NCBI GenBank assembly: GCA_963582345.1
Contig: CAUZSN010000071.1
Coordinates: forward strand, 1-15,221
DNA length: 15,221 nucleotides
Direction of reading: 5' to 3'
Origin: CAUZSN01 sp963582345
Lineage (GTDB): Bacteria; Planctomycetota; Planctomycetia; Planctomycetales; Planctomycetaceae
Below the pieces are notes generated by a model. That model had not been told where the DNA came from. It saw only the letters and a list, made by a program, of their open reading frames with translations, and searched no databases. The translations under genes were made by a program, and so were the position numbers. Shown here one piece after another: positions 1-7,113 of this stretch; the stretch's first letter is position 1, and each line of letters opens with the position of its first letter.

Positions 1-640
1 CGTAGGCCGCCCAGGAGAACAGTTCGCGAATATATGCCGCAACTCCCTGCTTTTTAAGGTTGGCCAAAGGATGTTCTTTTGTCTGCCCACGTACCCATGC
101 AAAGGCTCGCTGTTCAAACTCTTCATCCATCACTTTACTCTGCAGCAGATGCAAGTTCTTCCGCTTAAAGCGGGACCAGCGATGTATTCCAGGAAGCACG
201 GCACAGTGGAGATCGTTCATGCGAATGGAATAGATAAACTCCAGTCCCTGCTGATGTGCCCAGTCCACCACATGCTTGAGGGGATCGGGGCCTAGCGCTT
301 TAATGTTTTTGGAAGGAAACTCCCAATTCGGGTCGTTCGTGTGGCCGTTAAAGAAAATGCTGTCTACATGTGTCCCTTCCAATTTGCCTTTCATCCGTTT
401 TTGTAGAAATTCGTCGACCGTGCGATACTGAGAGGGCCAGTGCCAGTGCCGATTCTTCCAGAAATGGCTATTGGCAACGAGCTGAAGATCGCTGCCATCG
501 TTGTTCCAGATAATACGGCGACGGCGGCGTTCAACGGATGCTTTTGCCGTCTCAGACGACTTCTGCAACAAACCGGGAAACAAAGATAAGGCCGTACCTG
601 ACCCGCCTGCCAATTTCAAGAATGTTCGTCTGTTCTGCAT
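1..640 (-). CDS. Secreted protein with Tat-type leader, possible glycoside-hydrolase-like family (C-terminus beyond window)
   Basis: An open frame starts at ATG 638-640 on the minus strand and stays open to base 1, giving about 213 residues without a stop. It begins MQNRRTFLKLAGG, an RR-x-F-L-K twin-arginine-like motif followed by a short hydrophobic stretch ending near LFPGLL, so export by the Tat route is likely. An arginine run (VERRRRR) and then IIWNNDGSD follow the leader. Further on are aromatic-rich stretches (HWHWP), FFNGHTND and FIYSIRMNDLH. Segments of the IxxNDG and IRMND kind recall planctomycete secreted proteins with TIM-barrel, glycosidase-like folds; that is a resemblance from memory, not a proven assignment. 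An AAGG ribosome-binding-like site lies just upstream (645-650). It is transcribed away from metX. Coding is supported by the continuous frame and the leader; the function is uncertain. Confidence 0.75.
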   Translation of the reverse strand, partial: MQNRRTFLKLAGGSGTALSLFPGLLQKSSETAKASVERRRRRIIWNNDGSDLQLVANSHFWKNRHWHWPSQYRTVDEFLQKRMKGKLEGTHVDSIFFNGHTNDPNWEFPSKNIKALGPDPLKHVVDWAHQQGLEFIYSIRMNDLHCAVLPGIHRWSRFKRKNLHLLQSKVMDEEFEQRAFAWVRGQTKEHPLANLKKQGVAAYIRELFSWAAY

Positions 641-1060
641 ATCTGCCTTTTATTCTGGGCTATACGGTACGGAAATTTTTAGCTCAGGCTTGATCATTCC
701 AAAGAAACTTTTCATGCAGGCGTTTGTCGCAGCATTTTTTCGCATCGTTCATGCTCTTAGCCATTGTGTGGCCGTTTACCGTTGCTCCTGGTCTGGCCAG
801 AACTCGGAATTCGCTTGGATGCGAAGCCTATGTGCCGGAGTTTCTCCATAGAGCTAGCGTCCTCGAAATTGTATTTCAGCAAGCGTATAGTAATATAACA
901 AGCGCTTTTAGCTAGGTCGGCTTGGTGGAGTGCCGGCCTGGGCTTCCGCAGTTCCATACGTGTTTCCTCATTCATCGCCTCGGGTAACTCATGTTGTCCA
1001 CTTTACCTCTTCCAGGCTAAACGGGACTGTCTAGAGATTTGCAAAGAGAACAAGCATTCG
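641..1060. other. Divergent intergenic region between the secreted-protein gene and metX
   Basis: This 420-base spacer separates two genes that point away from each other, so it should hold both promoters. Short frames across it have no recognisable protein features and I do not regard them as genes. The only notable patch is AT-rich DNA around 869-899. Because metX follows, I looked for SAM-sensing riboswitch cores (SAM-I, SAM-II and SAM-IV types) and recognised none by eye. Confidence 0.6.
869..899 (+). promoter_or_regulatory. Possible promoter for metX
   Basis: TTGTAT at 869-874 lies 16 bases before TAATAT (891-896), inside an AT-rich run that also contains TATAGT (886-891) and TATAAC (894-899). 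It is about 165 bases upstream of the metX start. The match to a sigma-70 type promoter is weak, and the assignment rests mainly on the local AT-richness and its position. Confidence 0.22.
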
Positions 1061-2257
1061 ATGGCAACTCAGATGACTGAAACATTTCGAATGGACGAAC
1101 GATCTGTTGGGCTAGTCGAGACGAAATCAGCCACGCTGTTCGAACCGCCAAACGAGTTGGAGTTGGAGAACGGGATGCGGTTCGGACCGATCTCGGTGGC
1201 CTATGAGACATATGGTCAACTGACTCCCGAAAAAGACAATGCGATTTTCATATGTCACGCTCTTACCGGAGATGCTCACGCCGCTGGTTGGCACTCGCCC
1301 GAGAGCGAGAAGCCAGGTTGGTGGGATGATTTCGTGGGGCCAGGGAAGGGTTTGGATACCAGAAAGTACTTCGTCATCTGCGCGAATGTCTTGGGGGGTT
1401 GCCACGGGACGACAGGTCCAAGCAGCATTAATCCTAAAACCAACAAACCGTATTGCCTAAGCTTTCCGTTTATCACAGTTAGCGATATTGTCAAAGTCCA
1501 TTCTGAATTGGTACGGCATCTGGGCATCGAGCGTCTGCTGTCGATTACCGGGGGAAGTATAGGAGGCATGCAGGTGTTGGAGTGGGACGCTCGGTTCCCA
1601 GATCAAATCCACTCTGCGATGTGCATGGCTTCGGCAGCCAAGCTCTCGGCCCAGGGAATTGCTTTCAATGCGGTGGGCCGTCGTGCGATTCTCAAGGATC
1701 CCAACTTCAACGACGGCGACTTTTACGACAACGAACACGGTCCGCGTTCTGGGCTGGCTTTGGCTCGAATGGTGGCTCACATCACGTATCTGTCCGAAGA
1801 TTCGCTTGAAAAGAAATTTGGCCGACGATTGCAACACAGCGAGAAATTGGGATTCGACCTGCTTAGGGAAACCGAGTTCCAGATCGAAAGCTACCTGCAC
1901 TATCAGGGTAAACGCTTTGTCGAACGCTTCGATGCGAACAGCTATTTATATTTAACCAAGGCCATGGACTATTTTGATCTGACCAATACCTACGGATCGT
2001 TGGAACAGGCCTTCAGCTGCGGCGCTGCAAGATACTTGGTGACCTCGTACACCAGCGACTGGTTATTTCCCACCGTTCAGAGTCGCGAGCTAGTTTCTGA
2101 ATTGATCAGGAGTGGTCGGCATGTGACATTCCTGGAATTCAACAGTCCGTACGGCCACGATTCGTTCTTGATGGAAGAAGAAATAAATAATTTGGAAAGA
2201 CTGGTGCATCCGTTCTTGGATCAATTGTATTTTGTCATTCGCGGTGAAACGAACTAG
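1061..2257 (+). CDS. metX: Homoserine O-acyltransferase MetX
   Basis: MetX acylates the hydroxyl of L-homoserine (acetyl-CoA in classical members, succinyl-CoA in some), committing it to methionine synthesis in the cytoplasm. The 398-residue protein is an alpha/beta hydrolase-fold enzyme of the usual length, with about 20 extra N-terminal residues. Family signatures are visible in order: ICHALTGDAH (64-73), NVLGGCHGTTGPSS (109-122) and the nucleophile elbow GGSIGGMQ with Ser166. Asp333 (TSYTSDWLFP) and His366 (YGHDSFL) complete the Ser-Asp-His triad. The ATG at 1061 has an AAAGAG-like site 11-18 bases upstream; ATG 1073 is an alternative start. metW follows after 56 bases, the classical metX-metW pairing. 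Residues choosing acetyl- or succinyl-CoA cannot be judged here, so the acyl donor is left open. Confidence 0.95.
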   Translation: MATQMTETFRMDERSVGLVETKSATLFEPPNELELENGMRFGPISVAYETYGQLTPEKDNAIFICHALTGDAHAAGWHSPESEKPGWWDDFVGPGKGLDTRKYFVICANVLGGCHGTTGPSSINPKTNKPYCLSFPFITVSDIVKVHSELVRHLGIERLLSITGGSIGGMQVLEWDARFPDQIHSAMCMASAAKLSAQGIAFNAVGRRAILKDPNFNDGDFYDNEHGPRSGLALARMVAHITYLSEDSLEKKFGRRLQHSEKLGFDLLRETEFQIESYLHYQGKRFVERFDANSYLYLTKAMDYFDLTNTYGSLEQAFSCGAARYLVTSYTSDWLFPTVQSRELVSELIRSGRHVTFLEFNSPYGHDSFLMEEEINNLERLVHPFLDQLYFVIRGETN

Positions 2258-2270
2258 GAACAGCTAAGAT

Positions 2271-2297
2271 TTGAGAACCCAAGCTTAGAATTCTCAA
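2271..2297 (+). repeat. Inverted repeat between metX and metW
   Basis: Perfect 7-base arms TTGAGAA (2271-2277) and TTCTCAA (2291-2297) flank a 13-base loop that contains the palindrome AAGCTT. It lies in the 56-base gap between the two genes. It has no T tract and is A/T-rich, so it is more likely a weak intercistronic or processing hairpin than a terminator. It could also be chance. Confidence 0.3.
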
Positions 2298-2313
2298 TCC
2301 GAAATAAATTCAA

Positions 2314-2979
2314 ATGATGAAGCATCTCGGTGGGCTAATGCGTCTGAAACAATACTGCATTCCTGATCCACGCGCCGAGAACATCGACGAGATCCTGCTG
2401 GACGAGATCGAAGCCGGCAGCCGTGTCATCGATTTAGGTTGCGGTGACGGCCGGTTGCTGCACAAGCTGCGTGAGGAGCATGAATGTTTTGTGCAGGGCG
2501 TCGAATTGGATATGGAAGAAGTGTTGATTGCCATGCATCGGGGTGTACCTGTGCTTCGAGCGGACCTGGATAATGGGCTGCAGGGCATCCCCGACGACTC
2601 GTTCGATTTCGCGGTGTTAAGCCAGACGTTGCAACAAGTCCGGCACACAAAAGAGCTGCTGACAGATATGCTTCGAGTTGCTAAAAAGGCTTTGGTGGTC
2701 GTGCCGAATTTTGCTCACTGGCGCGTGCGGTTTCAGTTAGCTTTTTATGGTCGGGCTCCAGTGACCGAAGAACTTCCCTATCAGTGGTACGACTCCCCGA
2801 ACTTGCACGTCATGTCCATGATCGATTTTCAGGAGTTGGTGAAGCGGTTGAACTTGCGGGTCATTAAAGAACTGCCCATCATTCGAGATCGGGCCGTGGA
2901 TCACGCCTGGGCCGCCAATTGGCGGGCCGTCAGTGTGCTGTACGTGTTGGAGCGGGCGTCTGAGGTCAGTCATCAGTGA
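2314..2979 (+). CDS. metW: Methionine biosynthesis protein MetW (SAM-dependent methyltransferase fold)
   Basis: MetW is a class I methyltransferase-fold protein genetically tied to MetX. In several bacteria it is needed for full homoserine acyltransferase activity, although its chemistry is not settled. The SAM-binding glycine motif VIDLGCGDG is at residues 38-46, followed by the acidic GVELD strand end. The MetW-type stretches are LSQTLQQVRHTKELLTDMLRVAKKALVVVPNFAHWRVR (two pieces of one continuous region around residues 107-144) and then GRAPVTEELPYQWYDSPN. The C-terminal NWRAVSVLYVLER is also typical. The listed start has no clear Shine-Dalgarno site. ATG 2338, preceded by GGTGGG, would give MRLKQYCIPDPR and looks closer to usual MetW N-termini, so the true protein may be 213 rather than 221 residues. 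Only 16 bases separate it from the next gene. Confidence 0.92.
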   Translation: MMKHLGGLMRLKQYCIPDPRAENIDEILLDEIEAGSRVIDLGCGDGRLLHKLREEHECFVQGVELDMEEVLIAMHRGVPVLRADLDNGLQGIPDDSFDFAVLSQTLQQVRHTKELLTDMLRVAKKALVVVPNFAHWRVRFQLAFYGRAPVTEELPYQWYDSPNLHVMSMIDFQELVKRLNLRVIKELPIIRDRAVDHAWAANWRAVSVLYVLERASEVSHQ

Positions 2980-2995
2980 TCGGTATATACGTTTA

Positions 2996-3649
2996 ATGCA
3001 AGGACTCATCGACAATCTGTCCGGTATCTCGACGATAGTGATCGTCGTGGCGTGTGTTGTGCACTTAGGGGCCTTTTTCGTGTTATGGGCATGGTTTCGA
3101 CGTGACCTGCGCACGATCGCCTCGTCGCTGGATGATTTCACACGCGGCTTGAAAAATCGTAGTCTACTTGATTCCACCGGCCATCTTTCGGACCAGATTG
3201 AGGCGTTTTTGGCCGACGTTAAAGACGTGATAGATAGCCCGATCAATCAGTCAGATCGCCGTTCGCTTTTCGAGAGAATGGCCATTCTGGACGAGAAGCG
3301 GAAGTATCTGAATTCGCTGGTCTTTGAGACCAGCTATAACATGTGCCGCACGATGATTGAAGCCTATCCGCTGGCTGGAGTGTTGGGAACGATTCTGGCG
3401 ATCGGCGGCGCCTTGCAAACAGGCTCCGATGCTGGCACGACCACCACCGTCAGTACAATCGTTGAACGCTTTGGGGATGCCATTTGGTCCACATTTTCTG
3501 GATTGACGGCGGCGATTTTACTGATGTTCTTGAACAGCTTGCTTGAACCACCATTTCGCCGACTGGCTGAAAACCGCGTGCATGTGCGTGAGATCGTCGT
3601 GCGTGTCAAACGCGAACTCTCGTTGAATTCGGAAGACCCGCAGTCGTGA
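2996..3649 (+). CDS. MotA/TolQ/ExbB-like proton-channel subunit
   Basis: The predicted 217-residue inner-membrane protein has the TolQ/ExbB layout. Helix 1 spans about residues 11-34, a charged cytoplasmic loop runs to about 120, and helices 2 (about 123-142) and 3 (about 162-184) are joined by a short Thr/Ser-rich periplasmic turn. Helix 2 reads YPLAGVLGTILAIGGAL, matching the conserved PLLGLLGTVxG pattern of this superfamily. Helix 3 contains WSTFSGLTAAILLMF, matching the TolQ/ExbB segment that lines the proton path. These proteins form pentamers around a dimer of an ExbD/TolR/MotB-type partner. The ATG at 2996 was chosen because a further upstream start at 2933 would overlap metW and add a non-membrane, Cys/Arg-rich leader. 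The stop overlaps the next start by one base (TGATG), implying translational coupling. Its exact partner and load are unknown. Confidence 0.8.
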   Translation: MQGLIDNLSGISTIVIVVACVVHLGAFFVLWAWFRRDLRTIASSLDDFTRGLKNRSLLDSTGHLSDQIEAFLADVKDVIDSPINQSDRRSLFERMAILDEKRKYLNSLVFETSYNMCRTMIEAYPLAGVLGTILAIGGALQTGSDAGTTTTVSTIVERFGDAIWSTFSGLTAAILLMFLNSLLEPPFRRLAENRVHVREIVVRVKRELSLNSEDPQS

Positions 3650-4578
3650 TGTTATTCCGCAGGTTGACATTTCAATTAGCTCCGATGTTGGATTTGTTAC
3701 TGATCGTCATTTTCGCACAGTACATGGAAATGCAAGAGACAGCACATCGTCAGGAAGTTGAATTCGACCAGAGATTGTGGAAATCTGAAATCAACGAAAA
3801 TTTTCTGAGTGCCGCTCACGCTGTCGATTCTGCAAAGTGGAAACAGACGAAAAAACAGGCCAAGCAACTGAAAAAGCAAATGGCCGAAATGCAAGTTGAG
3901 ATGGCCGAAACACAAGGTGAATTGGCCGAAACGCAAGGTGAATTGGCCGAAACGCAAGGTGAATTGGCCGAAACGCAAGGTGAATTGACAAAACAAAAGG
4001 TCGAGTTGGCCACGGAATTGAACCGAGCGATAAAACAGCGGAATATCGTCGCTCAGGTGGTTGCTGATCTGTTTCGTGTTCCCGACCAGTTGCTTAGGTA
4101 TTCACTTAACCCTCGCAGTCCAACAGAACCACTTCCGTCTAAGGGTGAAATTACAGAGATCCGTAAGAAATTCCGTCATTTGTCGAAAGGACGAGGTTGG
4201 GAAATTGTCAGGCACCTACTGACTTACCACGAACTTCGAAAACGGTGCGACATTTGGGAAGTCTACGTTGCCGAAAACGGTGCCATGACGTTTCAAGCCG
4301 GTAAGACAACTCACCGGTTCCGTGCTGAGACGGCCGAGAGTTTCGAGACCATACTCTTCAAACGGTACAAGTCCTTGCCTCAACCGAAAGGTTTAGTCAT
4401 TCTGTTGCTGTCCTACGGTGACACCAAAGCATTGTACTACGAGACTGCTGTAGACGGACTTCCCCGAGCGACGGAGCGAATGCAAGCGGACAGCAATGGT
4501 CGGTCGCGATTCGAATATGCGATCATCGGCTTCAATTCCAAGGGGCCCCCGTCGATGAAACCAAATAATCGCAACTGA
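3649..4578 (+). CDS. Membrane-anchored coiled-coil protein with Asp-bearing N-terminal helix (ExbD/TolR/MotB-like stator role proposed)
   Basis: The 309-residue protein starts MLFRRLTFQLAPMLDLLLIVIF. One helix (about residues 11-25) carries a single buried Asp15 after a Pro, the same arrangement as the proton-carrying Asp in ExbD, TolR and MotB. A Lys/Glu/Gln-rich stretch from about 60 to 130 is predicted coiled coil and contains four copies of the heptad AETQGEL (86-113) after a diverged copy AEMQVEM. The C-terminal region (about 165-300) is globular and unrecognised; it contains KGLVILLLSYGDTKALYYET and FEYAIIGFNSKG, resembling an alpha/beta strand pattern. No OmpA-like peptidoglycan-binding motif is seen. 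The start overlaps the stop of the TolQ-like gene; GTG 3646 is possible but less likely. The stator role is inferred from the helix and the neighbour, not from overall similarity. Confidence 0.78.
   Translation: MLFRRLTFQLAPMLDLLLIVIFAQYMEMQETAHRQEVEFDQRLWKSEINENFLSAAHAVDSAKWKQTKKQAKQLKKQMAEMQVEMAETQGELAETQGELAETQGELAETQGELTKQKVELATELNRAIKQRNIVAQVVADLFRVPDQLLRYSLNPRSPTEPLPSKGEITEIRKKFRHLSKGRGWEIVRHLLTYHELRKRCDIWEVYVAENGAMTFQAGKTTHRFRAETAESFETILFKRYKSLPQPKGLVILLLSYGDTKALYYETAVDGLPRATERMQADSNGRSRFEYAIIGFNSKGPPSMKPNNRN
3904..3987 (+). repeat. Four tandem 21-bp repeats encoding the heptad AETQGEL
   Basis: Four direct copies of a 21-base unit, beginning GCCGAAACGCAAGGTGAATTG, sit end to end. The last three are identical and the first differs at one base (ACA for ACG, synonymous). 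A diverged fifth unit at 3883-3903 precedes them. The unit length is exactly one coiled-coil heptad, so gain or loss of copies keeps both reading frame and heptad phase. Near-identity at the DNA level indicates recent expansion by slippage or unequal recombination. Confidence 0.95.
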
Positions 4579-4602
4579 ATTCACATAATTGGAGCGAATG
4601 GG

Positions 4603-5073
4603 ATGTTTAGAAAGCGAACGCTCGTTGGCGGACTTGTGCTCATTGGAATCAGTGGCTATTTGGCCAGTCTGTTTTTTGATTTCGGTGGTGGCGCTGGGTT
4701 GATGCCAGGTGCGAACGTGTCGGGAAATCAAACGATCAGCATTGTTGACGATTCTGACAACCAGCGAGAAAAAGAACCTCAGGATTCTAAACTTGCGACA
4801 GATCCTCATCCCAAAGTGTTGACGATTTGCATCGACGATCGTAGCTATGCCATTCGGCAAGAGACTGGCGGTAAGCCGACTTACCGTCCGATTGTGTTGG
4901 CCGACTTGATTGAAACGGTGAAGAAGACACCGGGCAACGACGAAGGAATTCGAGTTCGCATCGTCCGCCGAAAAACCGCGCGCGTCACCGCGTGGCAGAA
5001 CCTTCAGGATGAACTAATCAAAGTGGGCTTGCCCAAGGAGTCCGTTGATTGGCAGAAGGAACTGGTGCCGTAG
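4603..5073 (+). CDS. Single-pass membrane protein with ExbD/TolR-like periplasmic domain
   Basis: The 156-residue protein begins with a basic N-terminus (MFRKR), then one transmembrane segment (about 7-25), a Gly-rich and charged linker (about 27-70), and a compact domain (71-146). The domain reads KVLTICIDDRSYAI, then a helix VLADLIETVKK, then IRVRIVRRKTARVTAWQNL and ELIKVGL. This order (beta strand, helix, R-x-x-R/D-K strand, helix, Gly) resembles the periplasmic domain of ExbD/TolR. Unlike canonical ExbD, no Asp lies within the helix; the nearest, Asp26, follows it. GGAG at 4591-4594 is 8 bases before ATG 4603, a good ribosome-binding site; the ATG at 4598 opens only a short wrong frame. 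It follows the coiled-coil gene by 24 bases. The ExbD-like call is by pattern and moderately sure. Confidence 0.7.
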   Translation: MFRKRTLVGGLVLIGISGYLASLFFDFGGGAGLMPGANVSGNQTISIVDDSDNQREKEPQDSKLATDPHPKVLTICIDDRSYAIRQETGGKPTYRPIVLADLIETVKKTPGNDEGIRVRIVRRKTARVTAWQNLQDELIKVGLPKESVDWQKELVP

Positions 5074-5076
5074 ACC

Positions 5077-5100
5077 GGCTGATTCCGAACTCAGTCAGCC
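5077..5100. terminator. Possible hairpin between convergent genes
   Basis: GGCTGA (5077-5082) and TCAGCC (5095-5100) form a 6-base stem with a 12-base loop, in the 17-base gap between the ExbD-like gene and the convergent acetyltransferase gene, whose stop codon falls in the loop. There is no T tract on either side, so a role in bidirectional termination is only possible. Confidence 0.28.
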
Positions 5101-6053
5101 AACCGCTGATACACCACTCCGATGTCCACTTGCTCGAATCCAGCCGATTCGAAGACCGCGATGGCGGCGGGATTCGAATCGAGTGCGTGTGCTTCAATGC
5201 AAGTGATCGATTCTTGCTGAAGGCGGCGACCGACTTCTAGGACCAATGTTTGACCATATCCCTGTCGGCGGTGTTCTTCAGGAACGAAGAGGTCGCTCAA
5301 CCCGACAGCTCGGCGCTCCCATTTCGAGAGAAACAAGTCCAGACTTAAAATCGTAACGCTCGCGAATGGCTCGCTAACGGCGCCATCTTTGCCAATCAAC
5401 TGGAATCGCTGCGATTCCAGTCGACCAAATCGTGTCGTCCACCACCACGATGGCGATTTCCAGTGATCATCGATGACGAATATTGTCTTGCGCCGAATAT
5501 TAGAGAGTCGTATGCTGACCGGGTCACGCGTCTGATTCAGATTGCGCTGATAGATCAAATGGCGTTGGATGGGTATGTAGTCCAGAGCTTTCCAAAAGGT
5601 CGCTGCATGAACGTCCGACCGAAGAAATCCTACTGGCTGACTGCCTCCGTACAAACCGAAATAAAACGGATCGCGAGGTTCAGCCGGACCGGCTTGTATC
5701 GTCGTTGCTCCGGATGCTTGCAGATATCGTTCGGCCCGAGCGACCAGTTCGCGGCCAATGCCCTGACGACGGGCATCCGGATGGACCATTATCGCACAGA
5801 GCACTCCGTCTTTTAGAGACAGGTTCGTTCCGTCCGTGTTGCACCCAAATCCGGCGTGCACAAATCCCACAATGTGCGAATCGTTGCATGCCAGGATCAA
5901 TCCGTGAGGATCAAAGTACGGCTGCCCGAAGTTGAAGACATCGAGAACTTCGGAGTCAAGATCCGCGACTGCACCTCGTCCCAGGTCACAGTTGTGCCAT
6001 AACTTGACCAACTGCAGCGGGTCCGAATTTTGAAAGCACCGGTATTCAATCAC
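5091..6053 (-). CDS. Tandem-GNAT N-acetyltransferase family protein
   Basis: The 320-residue cytoplasmic protein contains two GNAT (acetyl-CoA-dependent N-acyltransferase) domains. The first has the motif-A sequence IMVHPDARRQGIG (88-100) and the second has LFVPEEHRRQGYG (255-267). Both provide the R/Q-x-x-G-x-G/A loop that binds the CoA pyrophosphate. The second domain also ends with the usual DSNPAAIAVFESAGF (292-306). A linker rich in aromatic residues (PSWWWTTRFG, 201-210) lies between them. The start is GTG at 6051-6053, with no in-frame ATG further upstream before the preceding gene. It lies 45 bases after the transketolase C-terminal subunit gene, so it is probably co-transcribed. Tandem-GNAT proteins include MshD, but nothing here points to mycothiol, and the substrate is unknown. 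Confidence 0.88.
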   Translation of the reverse strand: MIEYRCFQNSDPLQLVKLWHNCDLGRGAVADLDSEVLDVFNFGQPYFDPHGLILACNDSHIVGFVHAGFGCNTDGTNLSLKDGVLCAIMVHPDARRQGIGRELVARAERYLQASGATTIQAGPAEPRDPFYFGLYGGSQPVGFLRSDVHAATFWKALDYIPIQRHLIYQRNLNQTRDPVSIRLSNIRRKTIFVIDDHWKSPSWWWTTRFGRLESQRFQLIGKDGAVSEPFASVTILSLDLFLSKWERRAVGLSDLFVPEEHRRQGYGQTLVLEVGRRLQQESITCIEAHALDSNPAAIAVFESAGFEQVDIGVVYQRLAD

Positions 6054-6098
6054 GAGACTCGTTTCGTCGACGCGTGAATCATTCGAATACTCGCGCGA

Positions 6099-7058
6099 TT
6101 AGCGTTGAATGACGGACCGCACCGCTTCGACGATTGCGTTTGCTGTTAGGCCATACTTCTCAAACAGCCCATCGAGATCTCCACTCTCTGCATAGCAATC
6201 ACCGGTATTGACGTATGCCATTGGCACCGGCACTGTGCGAGTGACCGACGTGGCAATTATTGAGCCAAGTCCACCGTTTGCGGAGTGTTCTTCCGCAACG
6301 ATGATTGCTCCCGTTTCCCGCGCGGCTTTGGCAATGGCTTCTTCATCAATCGGCTTTGCTGTGTGCATGTCCAATACGCGTACTGAAATTCCACGACTGC
6401 TTAGTTCGTGTGCCGCGTCCAGCGCGACCGCAACCAGAAGTCCGTTGGCGATGATCGTTGCGTCATCGCCATCACGCAGTTGAATGGATTTTCCAATTTC
6501 GAAATCACAGCCGTCCAAATAGATATCTGCAACTTTAGGCCGGCCCAGTCGCAGATACGTTGGCCCGTCGTGTTCGAGCATTGCCTGAGTTGCTTTTATC
6601 GTCGACGTCGCATCGGCAGGAACAATCACCGTTACACCAGGTAGCGAACAGGCGAGCGCCACATCTTCGATAGCCATTTGGGACGGACCATCGGCACCGA
6701 TCGAGATCCCAGCATGCGAACCAACCAGTTTGACATTCAATTCAGGAAACGCTACCGACATGCGGATCTGGTCGTAGGCGTTGCACAACAGGAAACATGC
6801 AAAGCTGGCGACTACCGGCGTTTTTCCACTTGCGGCCAGACCACCGGCGATGCTGACCATGTTGCTTTCGGCAATGCCGACGTTGAACGAGCGGTCGGGA
6901 AATGCCTTGGCAAACGCTTCGGTGCGCGTCGAGTTGCCGACGTCGCCGTCCACAACGACGATATCCGGATAGCTTGCACCCAGATCCTTCAACGTCTCCC
7001 CAAACGCGTCCCGCGTGGCTTTTCCCACTTTCAGTCCACTGGCTTCACCGATGAACAT
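6099..7058 (-). CDS. Transketolase, C-terminal subunit (split enzyme)
   Basis: This 319-residue protein corresponds to the pyrimidine-binding and C-terminal domains of transketolase. It should pair with the product of the upstream gene to transfer two-carbon ketol units in the pentose phosphate pathway. Visible signatures are VVVDGDVGNST (34-44) and NVGIAESNM with the ThDP-activating Glu64. SHAGISIGADGPSQM (114-128) matches the catalytic-region segment that reads GEDGPTHQ in fused enzymes. The C-terminal domain (about 190-319) includes VRVLDMHTAKPID and VAEEHSANGGLGS. The ATG at 7056-7058 lies 55 bases after the stop of the N-terminal subunit gene. Length and motifs are as expected for split transketolases. 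1-Deoxyxylulose-5-phosphate synthase and pyruvate dehydrogenase beta subunit are relatives but fit less well. Confidence 0.93.
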   Translation of the reverse strand: MFIGEASGLKVGKATRDAFGETLKDLGASYPDIVVVDGDVGNSTRTEAFAKAFPDRSFNVGIAESNMVSIAGGLAASGKTPVVASFACFLLCNAYDQIRMSVAFPELNVKLVGSHAGISIGADGPSQMAIEDVALACSLPGVTVIVPADATSTIKATQAMLEHDGPTYLRLGRPKVADIYLDGCDFEIGKSIQLRDGDDATIIANGLLVAVALDAAHELSSRGISVRVLDMHTAKPIDEEAIAKAARETGAIIVAEEHSANGGLGSIIATSVTRTVPVPMAYVNTGDCYAESGDLDGLFEKYGLTANAIVEAVRSVIQR

Positions 7059-7113
7059 TGCATGTTGCTTTCGAGGGTTGATGGTTCACTTTCGGCGTTT
7101 GATGCCAACGGCA

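Noticed and set aside
501..975. Short frames around the left divergent spacer (501-851 plus, 757-975 minus)
   Set aside because: The first overlaps the leader-bearing secreted gene on the other strand, and neither shows a domain, a membrane pattern or a ribosome-binding site.
641..1060. SAM-responsive riboswitch upstream of metX
   Set aside because: I looked for SAM-I, SAM-II and SAM-IV core motifs by eye. TTTGCAAAGAG near 1038 is only superficially like part of SAM-II, and there is no matching pseudoknot arm.
3883..3987. CRISPR-like array
   Set aside because: The 21-base units are contiguous with no spacers and encode heptads in a clear coding frame.
3697..4013. Antisense frames with Phe/Pro-rich repeats opposite the coiled-coil gene
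   Set aside because: They are the mirror image of the 21-base repeat in the coding gene, lack start-site support, and overlap a better gene completely.
2996..5073. Zorya-type (ZorAB) anti-phage module
   Set aside because: The TolQ-like protein lacks the long ZorA tail, the partner lacks a recognisable OmpA-like peptidoglycan-binding domain, and no ZorC, ZorD or ZorE-like genes are adjacent.
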